Source of the DNA: Butyricimonas sp. Marseille-P3923
GTDB taxonomy: Bacteria; Bacteroidota; Bacteroidia; Bacteroidales; Marinifilaceae
DNA length: 64,000 nucleotides
Assembly: GCF_900184685.1 (NCBI RefSeq)
Contig: NZ_FXXL01000007.1
Coordinates: 1 to 64,000, forward strand
Reading direction: 5' to 3'
In this document: positions 25,501 to 34,135 of the stretch, in pieces
Numbering within the stretch: the first letter of the stretch is position 1
Layout of the letters: every line of letters starts with the position of its first letter
Notes under the pieces: model-generated
What the model was told of the DNA's origin: nothing
What the model saw: only the letters and a program-made list of their open reading frames with translations
Databases searched by the model: none
Made by a program: the position numbers and the translations under genes

Positions 25501-26667
25501 ATGAATGTGTATAATGAAAATATTGTTCGATTGATCCGTCTTTACTTGGCAGGTTCGATTTCGGATGAGGAGAAGGCCGTGTTGGAATCGTGGGTGGAGG
25601 AACGGGAAGAAAATCGGTGTTTTTTCAAGGAGATGTTGCGGGATAATCGTTTTGCTTCGGAATTTCCGGAATTTCGTGATATTGATATGGAAAAAGGGTG
25701 GAGTTGTTTCTTGAATCGGACTCAAGCGAGAAAACCTAAGTTGTTTACACGTGTATTGAAGTACGTGGCGGCGGTAGTTATACCGGTTGCGATCGGTTTG
25801 GCGGTTTGGCTGGCGGGTAAAGATGTTACTTTGGATCCACAGCAGATTGGCGGGGTGATTTATCCCGGGATGAATAAGGCGACGTTGATTCTTTCCGATG
25901 GAGTGAAAGTGTCTTTGGGCAAGCTCGAAGAAAGTGAGATAAGGTTGGAAGAGGGGAGAAGGGTACGCAGGACGGATGGTGGTTTGGTGTACGAGGACGG
26001 CGGGAACGGGAAAAAAATTGAGTTGAAGTATAATACCTTGCAAATTCCCAAGGGCGGGGAGTTTCATTTAACTTTATCCGACGGGACCCGGGTTACGTTA
26101 AATTCAGCCACGGATTTGAGATACCCGGTGATATTTGACGAGAATGAACGTCGGGTTTTTCTTTCCGGGGAGGCTTATTTTGAGGTGGCAACGGATTCTA
26201 CCCGCCCGTTTTACGTGATGACGGACGAGGTGCAGGTGCAAGTGTACGGGACTTCGTTTAACGTGAATACACGGCGACCGGAAGGGATTCAAACGGTTTT
26301 GGAAAGTGGAAAAGTCGGGATAAAGGCTATCCGTTCCGGGAATGAATGTGTTTTGAAGCCGGGAGAGCTTGCTTGTTTTGATCCGAAAGACGGTTCGATG
26401 GCGATTCGACAGGTGGATCCCCGGCAGTATTTGGCTTGGGTGAAAGGTGTTTTTGCTTTCGAGGATGAAACTTTGGAGAATATCATGACTACTCTTTCTT
26501 TGTGGTATGACGTGGAAGTATTCTATCAGACGGAATCCGTGAAGCAATTGCATTTTTCCGGGTATTTGGGAAGGTATAAAGAGATACAAAATATTTTTGA
26601 TGTTATAACCGAGGCTACTGGTGTGTTGTTCTCGGTGAAGGGGCGTACAATAGTGATTTCACGATAA
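25501..26667 (+). CDS. FecR-family anti-sigma/signal transducer (locus 1)
   Basis: 388-residue inner-membrane protein. The cytoplasmic N part (about 1-80) would bind the sigma factor; one TM segment follows (YVAAVVIPVAIGLAVWLAG, near residue 90); the periplasmic FecR domain holds IPKGGEFHLTLSDGTRVTLNSATD and GEAYFEVATD; and a C-terminal DUF4974-type STN-like region holds FSGYLGRYKEIQNIFDVI. It would receive the signal from the STN domain of the downstream SusC. It lies 120 nt after the sigma gene. Confidence 0.93.
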   Translation: MNVYNENIVRLIRLYLAGSISDEEKAVLESWVEEREENRCFFKEMLRDNRFASEFPEFRDIDMEKGWSCFLNRTQARKPKLFTRVLKYVAAVVIPVAIGLAVWLAGKDVTLDPQQIGGVIYPGMNKATLILSDGVKVSLGKLEESEIRLEEGRRVRRTDGGLVYEDGGNGKKIELKYNTLQIPKGGEFHLTLSDGTRVTLNSATDLRYPVIFDENERRVFLSGEAYFEVATDSTRPFYVMTDEVQVQVYGTSFNVNTRRPEGIQTVLESGKVGIKAIRSGNECVLKPGELACFDPKDGSMAIRQVDPRQYLAWVKGVFAFEDETLENIMTTLSLWYDVEVFYQTESVKQLHFSGYLGRYKEIQNIFDVITEATGVLFSVKGRTIVISR

Positions 26668-26673
26668 TAGAAA

Positions 26674-26700
26674 ACGGAAGGCGTTGGAAGCACCTCCCGT
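26674..26700 (+). promoter_or_regulatory. Hairpin in the leader of susC 1
   Basis: ACGGAAGGCG and CACCTCCCGT pair at 8 of 10 positions around the 7-nt loop TTGGAAG, 73 nt before the susC ATG. A hairpin with the loop GTGGAAG occupies the same place in locus 2 (45548-45575). Confidence 0.5.
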
Positions 26701-26772
26701 GTGTTTTAATCATCATTGAGCTTTATTGGCGTGAAGCTTATTGATAATTGTTAATTATTCAACTACAAATGT

Positions 26773-29700
26773 ATGCAAAAAAATGGAAATTGTCCGCCAT
26801 TCTTACGGGGATGTGGACACAAATTTTGGAAAATTATGAGAGTGTTTCTCGTTTTAATGATTGGATTTACATTTTCTCTTTCGGCAAGTAGTTTTGCCCA
26901 ACAGGAGAGAGTGAGTTTGGACATGAAAAATGTAACGGTGAAAATGTTGTTTGATGAGATTCAACGACAGACGGATTTACATTTTCTCTTTAACACGGAG
27001 CAGACAAACCAATTGGGGAAGTTATCAATCAAGGTGGAGAGTGAAACCGTGGAGAATGTGTTGAAGCGAATTTTTGAAGGGACGGATTTGGTCTACAATT
27101 TCAGGGGGAATATTATCGTGGTGAAGCGTGAGGTGAAAGTCGCGGATGATGAACAAAAGAAAAGTATCCGTATCGTGGGTAGGGTAACGGACGAGAAGAA
27201 ACTTCCTCTTCCGGGTGTGACGGTGCTGGTGAAGGGTTTGACGCTCGGAACGGTGACGAACGTGGAGGGACGGTATGTCTTGAATTTGCCGGCGATGGAA
27301 AAGTTTACCTTGTTGTTTTCTTTCGTGGGAATGGAGAATCGTGAAGTCGCTTACACGGGTAAGGATACGATTAACGTGGTGATGAAGGAATCGGAGGTAA
27401 CCTTGGATGAGGTGGTTGTCGTGAGTACGGGGTATCAGACGATTGACAAGCGGAAACTGACAAGTGCCGTGACTTCGATCAAGGCGGAGGATATTATCGT
27501 GCCGGGATTGAATAGTATCGACCAGATGTTGGAAGGGCATGTGCCGGGAATGATTTTTATGCAGAATTCGGGACAAGTGGGTGCTGTTCCACGTTTGAGA
27601 ATCCGGGGGACTTCTACTATTTTAGGGAATCAGGAACCTGTTTGGGTGGTAGACGGAATTATTCAACAGGATCCGGTGGATATTGATCCCTCGCAGCTTA
27701 ATGATTTGGATTTCGTGAATTTGTTGGGTAATGCGATTTCCGGATTGAACCCGGAGGATATTGAGCAGATAGATGTTTTGAAAGATGCTTCGGCTACCGC
27801 TATTTACGGTGCTCGTGCGGCAAACGGTGTTATCGTGATCACGACTAAAAAGGGTAAGGAGGGTCCCCCGACGATTAATTATTCGGTAGCGGGAACTTTT
27901 ACGCGTCGTCCGCATTACGGGGATAAAAGTGTGAATATGATGAATTCGAAGGAGAGAATCGCTTTGTCGAGGGAATTGGTAGAGAAAGGAATTGTATATA
28001 ACACGGTTGACTCGTGGGTCGGATACGAGGGGGCTTTACGTGATTATTGGAATGACAAGATTGATTTCAATCAGTTCCAAAAAGAGGTAGGCAGATACGA
28101 GTCGATGAACACGGATTGGTTGGATTTGCTGTTGCAGAATTCTTGGTCTCATAGGCATACTTTGGGTATTTCCGGGGGATCGTCTTCGTTAAAATATTAC
28201 GCTTCTTTGGGATATAATGATAGCCAAGGAACGACGAAAGGGGAAGGAATGAAGAATTACACGACAAGTGTGAATCTGACGGCTAATTTGAATAACGTGA
28301 CTTTGCGTTTTGGTATGAATGGAAATGTGTCCGATCGCTCTTATACTCCTTCCGAGGTAAATGTGTTGGGATATGCATATAACACGAGCCGGGCTCTTCC
28401 CGCTTTTAATGAAGATGGAAGTTTGTGGTTTTATAAACGTAGAGGTTATTCTAATGATTGGTGTCCATATAGTATTATTAATGAGATGAATAATAGCTCT
28501 TATGATGTGGATTCCAAGAGTATGAGTGTGAACGCTACTGTTGATTGGCGTATGATTGAGCCTTTGAAATTAGGTTTGACATTCTCGTATTCCACTTCTT
28601 CGACGGATGTGGATACTTGGTATGGTCAGGAGTCTTTTTACGTGAGAAAGTTAAGACAGACGGATAGTTTACTTAAAGATCCCGATAAAGACGAGGATCA
28701 GGTGAACGAGTGTCCGGTGGGAGGAGAGTTGAAGAAAGAAAATTCCGACAGTGAGTCTTGGACTTTGCGTGCCCAGTTGGATTTCAATAAGTATTTGGAT
28801 ACAGAGAGGAATCATCAGATTGTGGCTACAGTCGGTGCGGAGGCTTCTTCCAGTCATTACACGAGTGCGCGTAAAACGTATAGGGGATATACTCCGGAGC
28901 GAGGTCTGTTGGTAGCGGAGATAGATTTGGCTTATTATCAAGCGTTCCGTAGATGGAGTCAAACGAGTGAGGCTAGAGGTGTGTTTTCTGATTCCAAAAC
29001 GAATTTGGTTTCCGGTTACGCATCATTGTCATACGATTACAAAGGGCTGTATATGTTTAACGCGAATATGCGTTTTGATACGTCTAATAAATTCGGTACG
29101 AAGGCGAATGATAAAATTACTCCTATATGGTCTGTATCCGGACGTTGGAATATTAAGAATGATTTGTTCGAGGATGTAAATTGGTTGGGAAGTTTATCTT
29201 TACGTGCTTCTTTTGGTTATCAAGGAAATATGTTAGAGTCCGAAAGTTCGAAGTTGGTTATACGCAAGGGAGATATGAATTCTACTTTGGGTGAATACGC
29301 TTCTTTTGTTGAGACGTTCCCGAATCCCTCGTTGAAATGGGAAAAAACGGCTTCTACCAATGTGCAGTTGGATTTTGATTTATTTAAAGGAAGATTATCT
29401 GCCAGTGTAAGTTATTATTATAAGAAGACGAATGACACATTCTTGACGAAAACAATTTCACGTGTTAACGGGCGAGAAGATTACGTGCTGAACAAGGGAA
29501 CCTTGGAAAATAAGGGATTCGAGTTCTCGTTGAGAGTTATTCCCGTGAACACGCTTTCCGCGGAGAATCCTAATGGTTTCCGGTGGATTTTTGATCCTCA
29601 GTTGGGGCAGGTATTGAATCAGTTGACGAAAGGACGGAAGGTGAAAGATAAATCCATGCATGACCGGTATACTTATGAAGATTACTTGAACGGTAGTGCC

Positions 29701-30480
29701 CAAATCGTGGGACGTCCCTTGAATACTTTCTATTCGTACAAGTTTAAAGGGTTGGATCCGACTGACGGGTGTCCGATGTTTTATGATGTAGACCAGTATG
29801 ATTATGACGAGGAGGGAAATGTTGTGTTGGATAGGGGGGCTTTGTACGATGCAATGGATCGTGATGATGTGTTTACCACCGTGTTAGAACATTCCGGTAC
29901 TCGTGTGCCCGTTATTCAGGGTGGATTGACCAATAGTTTTACTTATCGTCGATTTACTTTATCGTTTAATCTGGCTTATAGTTTGGGTTCTAAAGTTCGT
30001 TTGTTAAAGATGTACCCGGATTTGGAAACTACTTACGGAACGATAGCTCCCCAGCCAACAGCGAACGCGAGGAAAGAGTTTATAAATCGTTGGAGATATC
30101 CCGGTGATGAACGCAAAACGACGATTCCGGGTATCGTTTCCGGTGCAAGGTTTGGACAGACGATGGGAATGTGGTGCGTGGAAAAACCTTATAATTTCGG
30201 GAAGAACCTGTGGAATATGTGGGATAATTCCAATATTCGGGTGGTTAGCGGTGATTATCTCAAGTTGCAATCTTTGTCATTACGTTATAATGTACCGGAG
30301 GCTTTCGCGAGGAAAATGTATATGAAGTCGGCGTATATCGGTTTCTCTTGCACGAACTTATTTATGATTTGTGACAAGAAGTTAAAGGGACAGGATCCAG
30401 CTGTTCAATCGGGTTCTGCCCCGTCGATTAATATGTCGCTTTGTCCGACTTTTTCAATGAATTTAAATGTAACGTTTTAA
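26773..30480 (+). CDS. SusC/RagA-type TonB-dependent receptor with STN domain (locus 1)
   Basis: 1235-residue outer-membrane transporter. Signal sequence to about residue 43 (SASSFAQ); STN domain about 50-110 (signalling to FecR); carboxypeptidase-regulatory-like beta domain about 130-215 (GRVTDEKKLPLPGVTVLVKG); plug about 215-345 with DEVVVVSTGYQ and DVLKDASATAIYGARAANGVIVITT; then the 22-strand barrel to the C-terminal NLNVTF. It imports large substrates, with SusD as the lid, using TonB energy. The ATG at 26773 shares its context with the locus 2 SusC gene. Confidence 0.95.
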   Translation: MQKNGNCPPFLRGCGHKFWKIMRVFLVLMIGFTFSLSASSFAQQERVSLDMKNVTVKMLFDEIQRQTDLHFLFNTEQTNQLGKLSIKVESETVENVLKRIFEGTDLVYNFRGNIIVVKREVKVADDEQKKSIRIVGRVTDEKKLPLPGVTVLVKGLTLGTVTNVEGRYVLNLPAMEKFTLLFSFVGMENREVAYTGKDTINVVMKESEVTLDEVVVVSTGYQTIDKRKLTSAVTSIKAEDIIVPGLNSIDQMLEGHVPGMIFMQNSGQVGAVPRLRIRGTSTILGNQEPVWVVDGIIQQDPVDIDPSQLNDLDFVNLLGNAISGLNPEDIEQIDVLKDASATAIYGARAANGVIVITTKKGKEGPPTINYSVAGTFTRRPHYGDKSVNMMNSKERIALSRELVEKGIVYNTVDSWVGYEGALRDYWNDKIDFNQFQKEVGRYESMNTDWLDLLLQNSWSHRHTLGISGGSSSLKYYASLGYNDSQGTTKGEGMKNYTTSVNLTANLNNVTLRFGMNGNVSDRSYTPSEVNVLGYAYNTSRALPAFNEDGSLWFYKRRGYSNDWCPYSIINEMNNSSYDVDSKSMSVNATVDWRMIEPLKLGLTFSYSTSSTDVDTWYGQESFYVRKLRQTDSLLKDPDKDEDQVNECPVGGELKKENSDSESWTLRAQLDFNKYLDTERNHQIVATVGAEASSSHYTSARKTYRGYTPERGLLVAEIDLAYYQAFRRWSQTSEARGVFSDSKTNLVSGYASLSYDYKGLYMFNANMRFDTSNKFGTKANDKITPIWSVSGRWNIKNDLFEDVNWLGSLSLRASFGYQGNMLESESSKLVIRKGDMNSTLGEYASFVETFPNPSLKWEKTASTNVQLDFDLFKGRLSASVSYYYKKTNDTFLTKTISRVNGREDYVLNKGTLENKGFEFSLRVIPVNTLSAENPNGFRWIFDPQLGQVLNQLTKGRKVKDKSMHDRYTYEDYLNGSAQIVGRPLNTFYSYKFKGLDPTDGCPMFYDVDQYDYDEEGNVVLDRGALYDAMDRDDVFTTVLEHSGTRVPVIQGGLTNSFTYRRFTLSFNLAYSLGSKVRLLKMYPDLETTYGTIAPQPTANARKEFINRWRYPGDERKTTIPGIVSGARFGQTMGMWCVEKPYNFGKNLWNMWDNSNIRVVSGDYLKLQSLSLRYNVPEAFARKMYMKSAYIGFSCTNLFMICDKKLKGQDPAVQSGSAPSINMSLCPTFSMNLNVTF

Positions 30481-30490
30481 ATTGTAGCGT

Positions 30491-31984
30491 ATGAAAAAGA
30501 TAATAAATATATTTGGTATTCTGTGGAGTGTACTGTTAGTGGCTTGTGGGGATTTTTTAGAAGAGTATCCTAGAGATTTGCAATATGTAAATTCAATTTC
30601 GGATTTAAGCGAGTTGCTGGTAGGAGATGGTTACATGATCTCTCGAGAAACAGGTCAATACGAAGATGAAGGTGAAACAACGATAGCTTCGTGGATTCAC
30701 TTGATGGATGATGATGTGCAGTTATCATCTAGACCAAGTTATTTGGGAAGTATGGGGAATGCGCTTTATCTGGGGTATTACGAGTGGTTGAAGTTACCGA
30801 GTACGAGTGAAAATGGAACTGTTGAGAATGACGAAGTGTGGAGTGGGTTGTACGAGCATATAGCTTCTTTGAACGTGATATTGGATGAGGTGGAAGCCTT
30901 TCAGGATGCCGGTGCGGACTACCATCGGGTTAAGGGGGAAGCCTTGTTTTTGAGAGCTACTTACTATTTCTGGTTGGTGAATTTGTATGCCAAACCTTAT
31001 GTGGCGGGGAGTGCCGCCACGGATTTGGGTGTTCCTATTAAAGTGAGCGCAGAGGTGGAAGACAAAGATTTTGTCCGTGATCCGGTGGCAGAGGTTTATG
31101 GTTTGATGGTGGAGGATTTATCAGAGGCTATCTCGAATTTAAAAGGTGTCGTGCAACCTTCGGTTTATCGGGCTAATGAATCGGCGGCTAGAGCTTTGTT
31201 GAGCAGGGTGTATCTTTACATGGGAGAATGGGAAAAGTGTGATAAACAATGCGATACCATTATGCAGGCAGCTTATCGTTTACAGGACTTGAATGTATTG
31301 GCATCGGGTTCCAGCATGCTTTCTTCCAAATCTCCGGAGACGATTTTTTCCATGGGAGAATATCGTTTAAATGCTATGGTGGGATGGAATTCGAAGCCGA
31401 CGTATGCGATGTCTGCCGATTTGGAAGATGCTTTTTCTAATCAAGCAAATGATTTGCGTTATCAATTTGGGATTGAGATTAATTCCTACGGGAATTACCC
31501 TTTGAAATTTAAAAAATGGTCGGATGGAGGAGTGTCTGATTGTAACTTGGTGCGGTACGCGGAGGTTTGTTTGAATAAGGCTGAGGCGTTAGCGATGTTG
31601 GATGATGATAAGGGTGCGAGAGAGGTTATGCATTCTTTTCTAGCAACTCGTTATCGCACTGGTGGTGTGCCGGATATTGCAACAAAAACGGGGAAAGATT
31701 TGGTGAATTTCATCCGGAATGAGCGTCGTTTGGAATTGTGTTTCGAGGGACATCGTTGGTTCGATTTGCGTCGTTATTCAGTGAGTCCCAAATACCCGGA
31801 AACAAAGCCGATAAGACATGAGGTACGCGTTAAGGATTCTGGTATAGCGTATGGATATTATGAACTGGAAGCCTATCCTAACGGTGGGTGGGTTTTGCCA
31901 ATCCCTACGTATGAATTACAGTTTACGGATGGTAATATGGTAAATAATGAAAGACCTGCTCCCGTGTATGTGGAATATGAATAG
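30491..31984 (+). CDS. SusD/RagB-family lipoprotein (locus 1)
   Basis: 497-residue surface lipoprotein (signal, then LLVACGD lipobox) that caps the SusC barrel and binds substrate. SusD signatures are GEALFLRATYYFWLVNLYAKPY (tetratricopeptide-like helices), ARALLSRVYLYMGEW, and the C-terminal FIRNERRLELCFEGHRWFDLRRY block. It follows susC by 10 nt. The substrate cannot be predicted from the sequence; the neighbouring proteases suggest peptides. Confidence 0.94.
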   Translation: MKKIINIFGILWSVLLVACGDFLEEYPRDLQYVNSISDLSELLVGDGYMISRETGQYEDEGETTIASWIHLMDDDVQLSSRPSYLGSMGNALYLGYYEWLKLPSTSENGTVENDEVWSGLYEHIASLNVILDEVEAFQDAGADYHRVKGEALFLRATYYFWLVNLYAKPYVAGSAATDLGVPIKVSAEVEDKDFVRDPVAEVYGLMVEDLSEAISNLKGVVQPSVYRANESAARALLSRVYLYMGEWEKCDKQCDTIMQAAYRLQDLNVLASGSSMLSSKSPETIFSMGEYRLNAMVGWNSKPTYAMSADLEDAFSNQANDLRYQFGIEINSYGNYPLKFKKWSDGGVSDCNLVRYAEVCLNKAEALAMLDDDKGAREVMHSFLATRYRTGGVPDIATKTGKDLVNFIRNERRLELCFEGHRWFDLRRYSVSPKYPETKPIRHEVRVKDSGIAYGYYELEAYPNGGWVLPIPTYELQFTDGNMVNNERPAPVYVEYE

Positions 31985-32002
31985 TAATCGAAAAAGTGAT
32001 TG

Positions 32003-32935
32003 ATGATGAAAAATTTAATTGGAATATTATTGTTGTCATTGTTTGCTTTGGCAAGTTGTCATGATGATGAAAATAGTACGTTATCTCCGTCAAACGTGGA
32101 TGTGGATTGGTACGTGATAAAGGATAATCCCAATGATGAATTGGATCATTTGATTTATGAAATTTATAGTAAATACCAAATGCCTGTTTATTATAATGAC
32201 ACGATCGGAAAGGAGTATAGAGGCTTGGATGCGAACGGGGATTCGATTATTTATTATAAGACCATGATGTTAGGTTACTCTATAGAGGAAGATGTGACCA
32301 GTTTGAAATACACTCTTTCGAAACAGCGTCAAGATATACTGGAGGGTGTGAAGTTTTTGGAAGAGTATGTTATTCCTTTCCAGCAAGCAGGTATGAAACC
32401 TAGATGCTTTTTGCTTGTGGAAGACATGATACTTAGTGATGAGCCGGTAGATCTTTATTATGGAATGTCGGGAGCGGCAATCTCTCGTATCGCGGAATTA
32501 AAGGATATGACACGGGAAGATAAAGAAGCTTTTGGTTTGAGAGTTCGGGGGTCTGAATGGGCGCATGCTTTAGTGAATAGTTATCCGGAGCAGTTGGAAG
32601 ATTTTTATAGGCTTTCGGATAATTTTAATTTGAATGGAGAGTTAAAAGCTATGCACCGTCAAGATATTCGAAATTCTTTATGGGGTGCGACATTTGCTTG
32701 GAAATCTAAAGAAGAATATGGTTTTTTAAGTTCTACTCCTTCTTCATATTGGGGGGAAGCTTATGTCTGCCCGACAGAATCTGCGGATGTACTTGATTTT
32801 GTTATGGAGGTGTTGAAAGATGATGAGGTAAACTTTCAAAAGACTCATGCCGAGCATTCAATCATATTGAGTAAATATGAGTATATGAAAAAGTTGGTCG
32901 CTTCGGTTAAAGAGGATTTGGCTGCGAGAAAGTGA
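32003..32935 (+). CDS. Lipoprotein resembling Bacteroidetes putative zinc metallopeptidases, degenerate motif
   Basis: 310 residues with lipoprotein signal LFALASCHDD. The layout resembles the SusD-associated putative zinc-binding metallopeptidase family: an early YQMPVYYND segment, a central helix FLEEYVIPFQ followed by the PRCFLLVEDM strand, then the position where HExxH is expected. Here the sequence reads SEWAH, so the first histidine is replaced by serine and the second is kept. It may bind rather than cleave substrate. The assignment is by pattern and moderately sure. The upstream TTG at 32000 is not needed, since ATG codons follow at 32003 and 32006. It overlaps the next gene by 4 nt if that gene starts at its GTG. 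Confidence 0.6.
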   Translation: MMKNLIGILLLSLFALASCHDDENSTLSPSNVDVDWYVIKDNPNDELDHLIYEIYSKYQMPVYYNDTIGKEYRGLDANGDSIIYYKTMMLGYSIEEDVTSLKYTLSKQRQDILEGVKFLEEYVIPFQQAGMKPRCFLLVEDMILSDEPVDLYYGMSGAAISRIAELKDMTREDKEAFGLRVRGSEWAHALVNSYPEQLEDFYRLSDNFNLNGELKAMHRQDIRNSLWGATFAWKSKEEYGFLSSTPSSYWGEAYVCPTESADVLDFVMEVLKDDEVNFQKTHAEHSIILSKYEYMKKLVASVKEDLAARK

Positions 32936-34053
32936 ATAAAAAAATGAAAGTACTTGTTTTATTCGTGTTATTGACCGGAATGATGGGGTGTTCCTCTCAA
33001 GAAGGAAAATCGTTCCGGTTAAAAGTAAATGTTACTGACGTGGATACGGGACAGGTTACTCTGGCTGTTACCGGGGAGAACTCGAGAGTGCTGTATTCGG
33101 GAAAATTGGTAGACGGGCAATATGCTTTTGAAGGGATTCTTCAGGAGCCCGGGTTATATCGTTTGAAAATCAACGAACGGCAAGCAGATCTGTTTTTAGA
33201 TGGGAATGAGATGAGTATAACCGTTTCTTCGCAGCAGGGAATTCGTGGTGATAGTTTAAGAGGCTCGAGAGCCAACGAGGTAAGAAAAGCGTGTTTGGCG
33301 ACATTTAATGACCTTTACGATAAGGTGGTAGAAGAGAATGCCTCCGGGTTAAGTATTTTTCAGGCTTCCACGAGGAACGATCAGGTGTTGCTCGATAGTT
33401 TGATGTCTGAGAGGTTGTGGTTTGATGATTTACGTTTTTCTATTGCTCGTGATTTGGTGAAAAAGTATTCCGATAACGTGTATGCCGCTTATTTAGCCAG
33501 CGAAGAAATGAAGTCGCATTACGAGTGGGGAAAAGAGATGTATGATTTGCTGTCGCCGGAAATACAGCAGTTGAGTATCGGGAAAACTTTAAAAGACAAG
33601 TTGGAAAGAGTTTCCGTGAGTGCTATCGGTCAAGATTTCCCGGATTATCTTTTGGAGAATGAAGCGGGTGATACAATTCGACTGGATTCTTTGAAAGGAT
33701 ACATTACGGTTATTGATTGTTGGGCATCGTGGTGTGGACCTTGCCGGAGTGAGATGAAAAGTTTGCGGCGATTGTATAAAGATTTCGCTCATATGGGGTT
33801 GCGTGTCGTGAGTATTTCCATGGATGATTCCAGAGAGAAATGGTTGAAAGCCTGTCAGGAAGAACAGCTCCCGTGGAAGAGTTACCGGAATCCGCGTGGC
33901 TATAAAAAAGATGGTATCCGTACAGATTTGGGAATTGAGGGGATACCTTATTTAGTGGTTCTGGACAGAGAGGGTAAGTTTGCGGCTAAAGAATTGCATC
34001 GAAACGTGTTGCGTAAGAAAGTGCAAGAGTTGTTGAATGCTGAATCTGAATAG
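32932..34053 (+). CDS. TlpA-type thioredoxin lipoprotein with DUF4369-like N domain (locus 1)
   Basis: 373 residues. The lipoprotein signal ends at TGMMGCSS. The N-terminal half (about 25-200) resembles the DUF4369 beta domain plus helices common in Bacteroidetes TlpA-like proteins. The thioredoxin fold begins near residue 235, with active site WCGPC (Cys268, Cys271) in WASWCGPCRSEM and cis-Pro in GIEGIPYLVV. It is probably a periplasmic or surface disulfide reductase. The GTG start at 32932 overlaps the preceding stop; an ATG at 32944 is equally possible. Confidence 0.9.
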   Translation: MNKKMKVLVLFVLLTGMMGCSSQEGKSFRLKVNVTDVDTGQVTLAVTGENSRVLYSGKLVDGQYAFEGILQEPGLYRLKINERQADLFLDGNEMSITVSSQQGIRGDSLRGSRANEVRKACLATFNDLYDKVVEENASGLSIFQASTRNDQVLLDSLMSERLWFDDLRFSIARDLVKKYSDNVYAAYLASEEMKSHYEWGKEMYDLLSPEIQQLSIGKTLKDKLERVSVSAIGQDFPDYLLENEAGDTIRLDSLKGYITVIDCWASWCGPCRSEMKSLRRLYKDFAHMGLRVVSISMDDSREKWLKACQEEQLPWKSYRNPRGYKKDGIRTDLGIEGIPYLVVLDREGKFAAKELHRNVLRKKVQELLNAESE

Positions 34054-34135
34054 AAGCGATGATTGTTTATAGCGTCTTGAAATATGGAAGTTTGTATTTT
34101 ATGTAATCATAATGTTTAATTTTAAATTATTAAAA

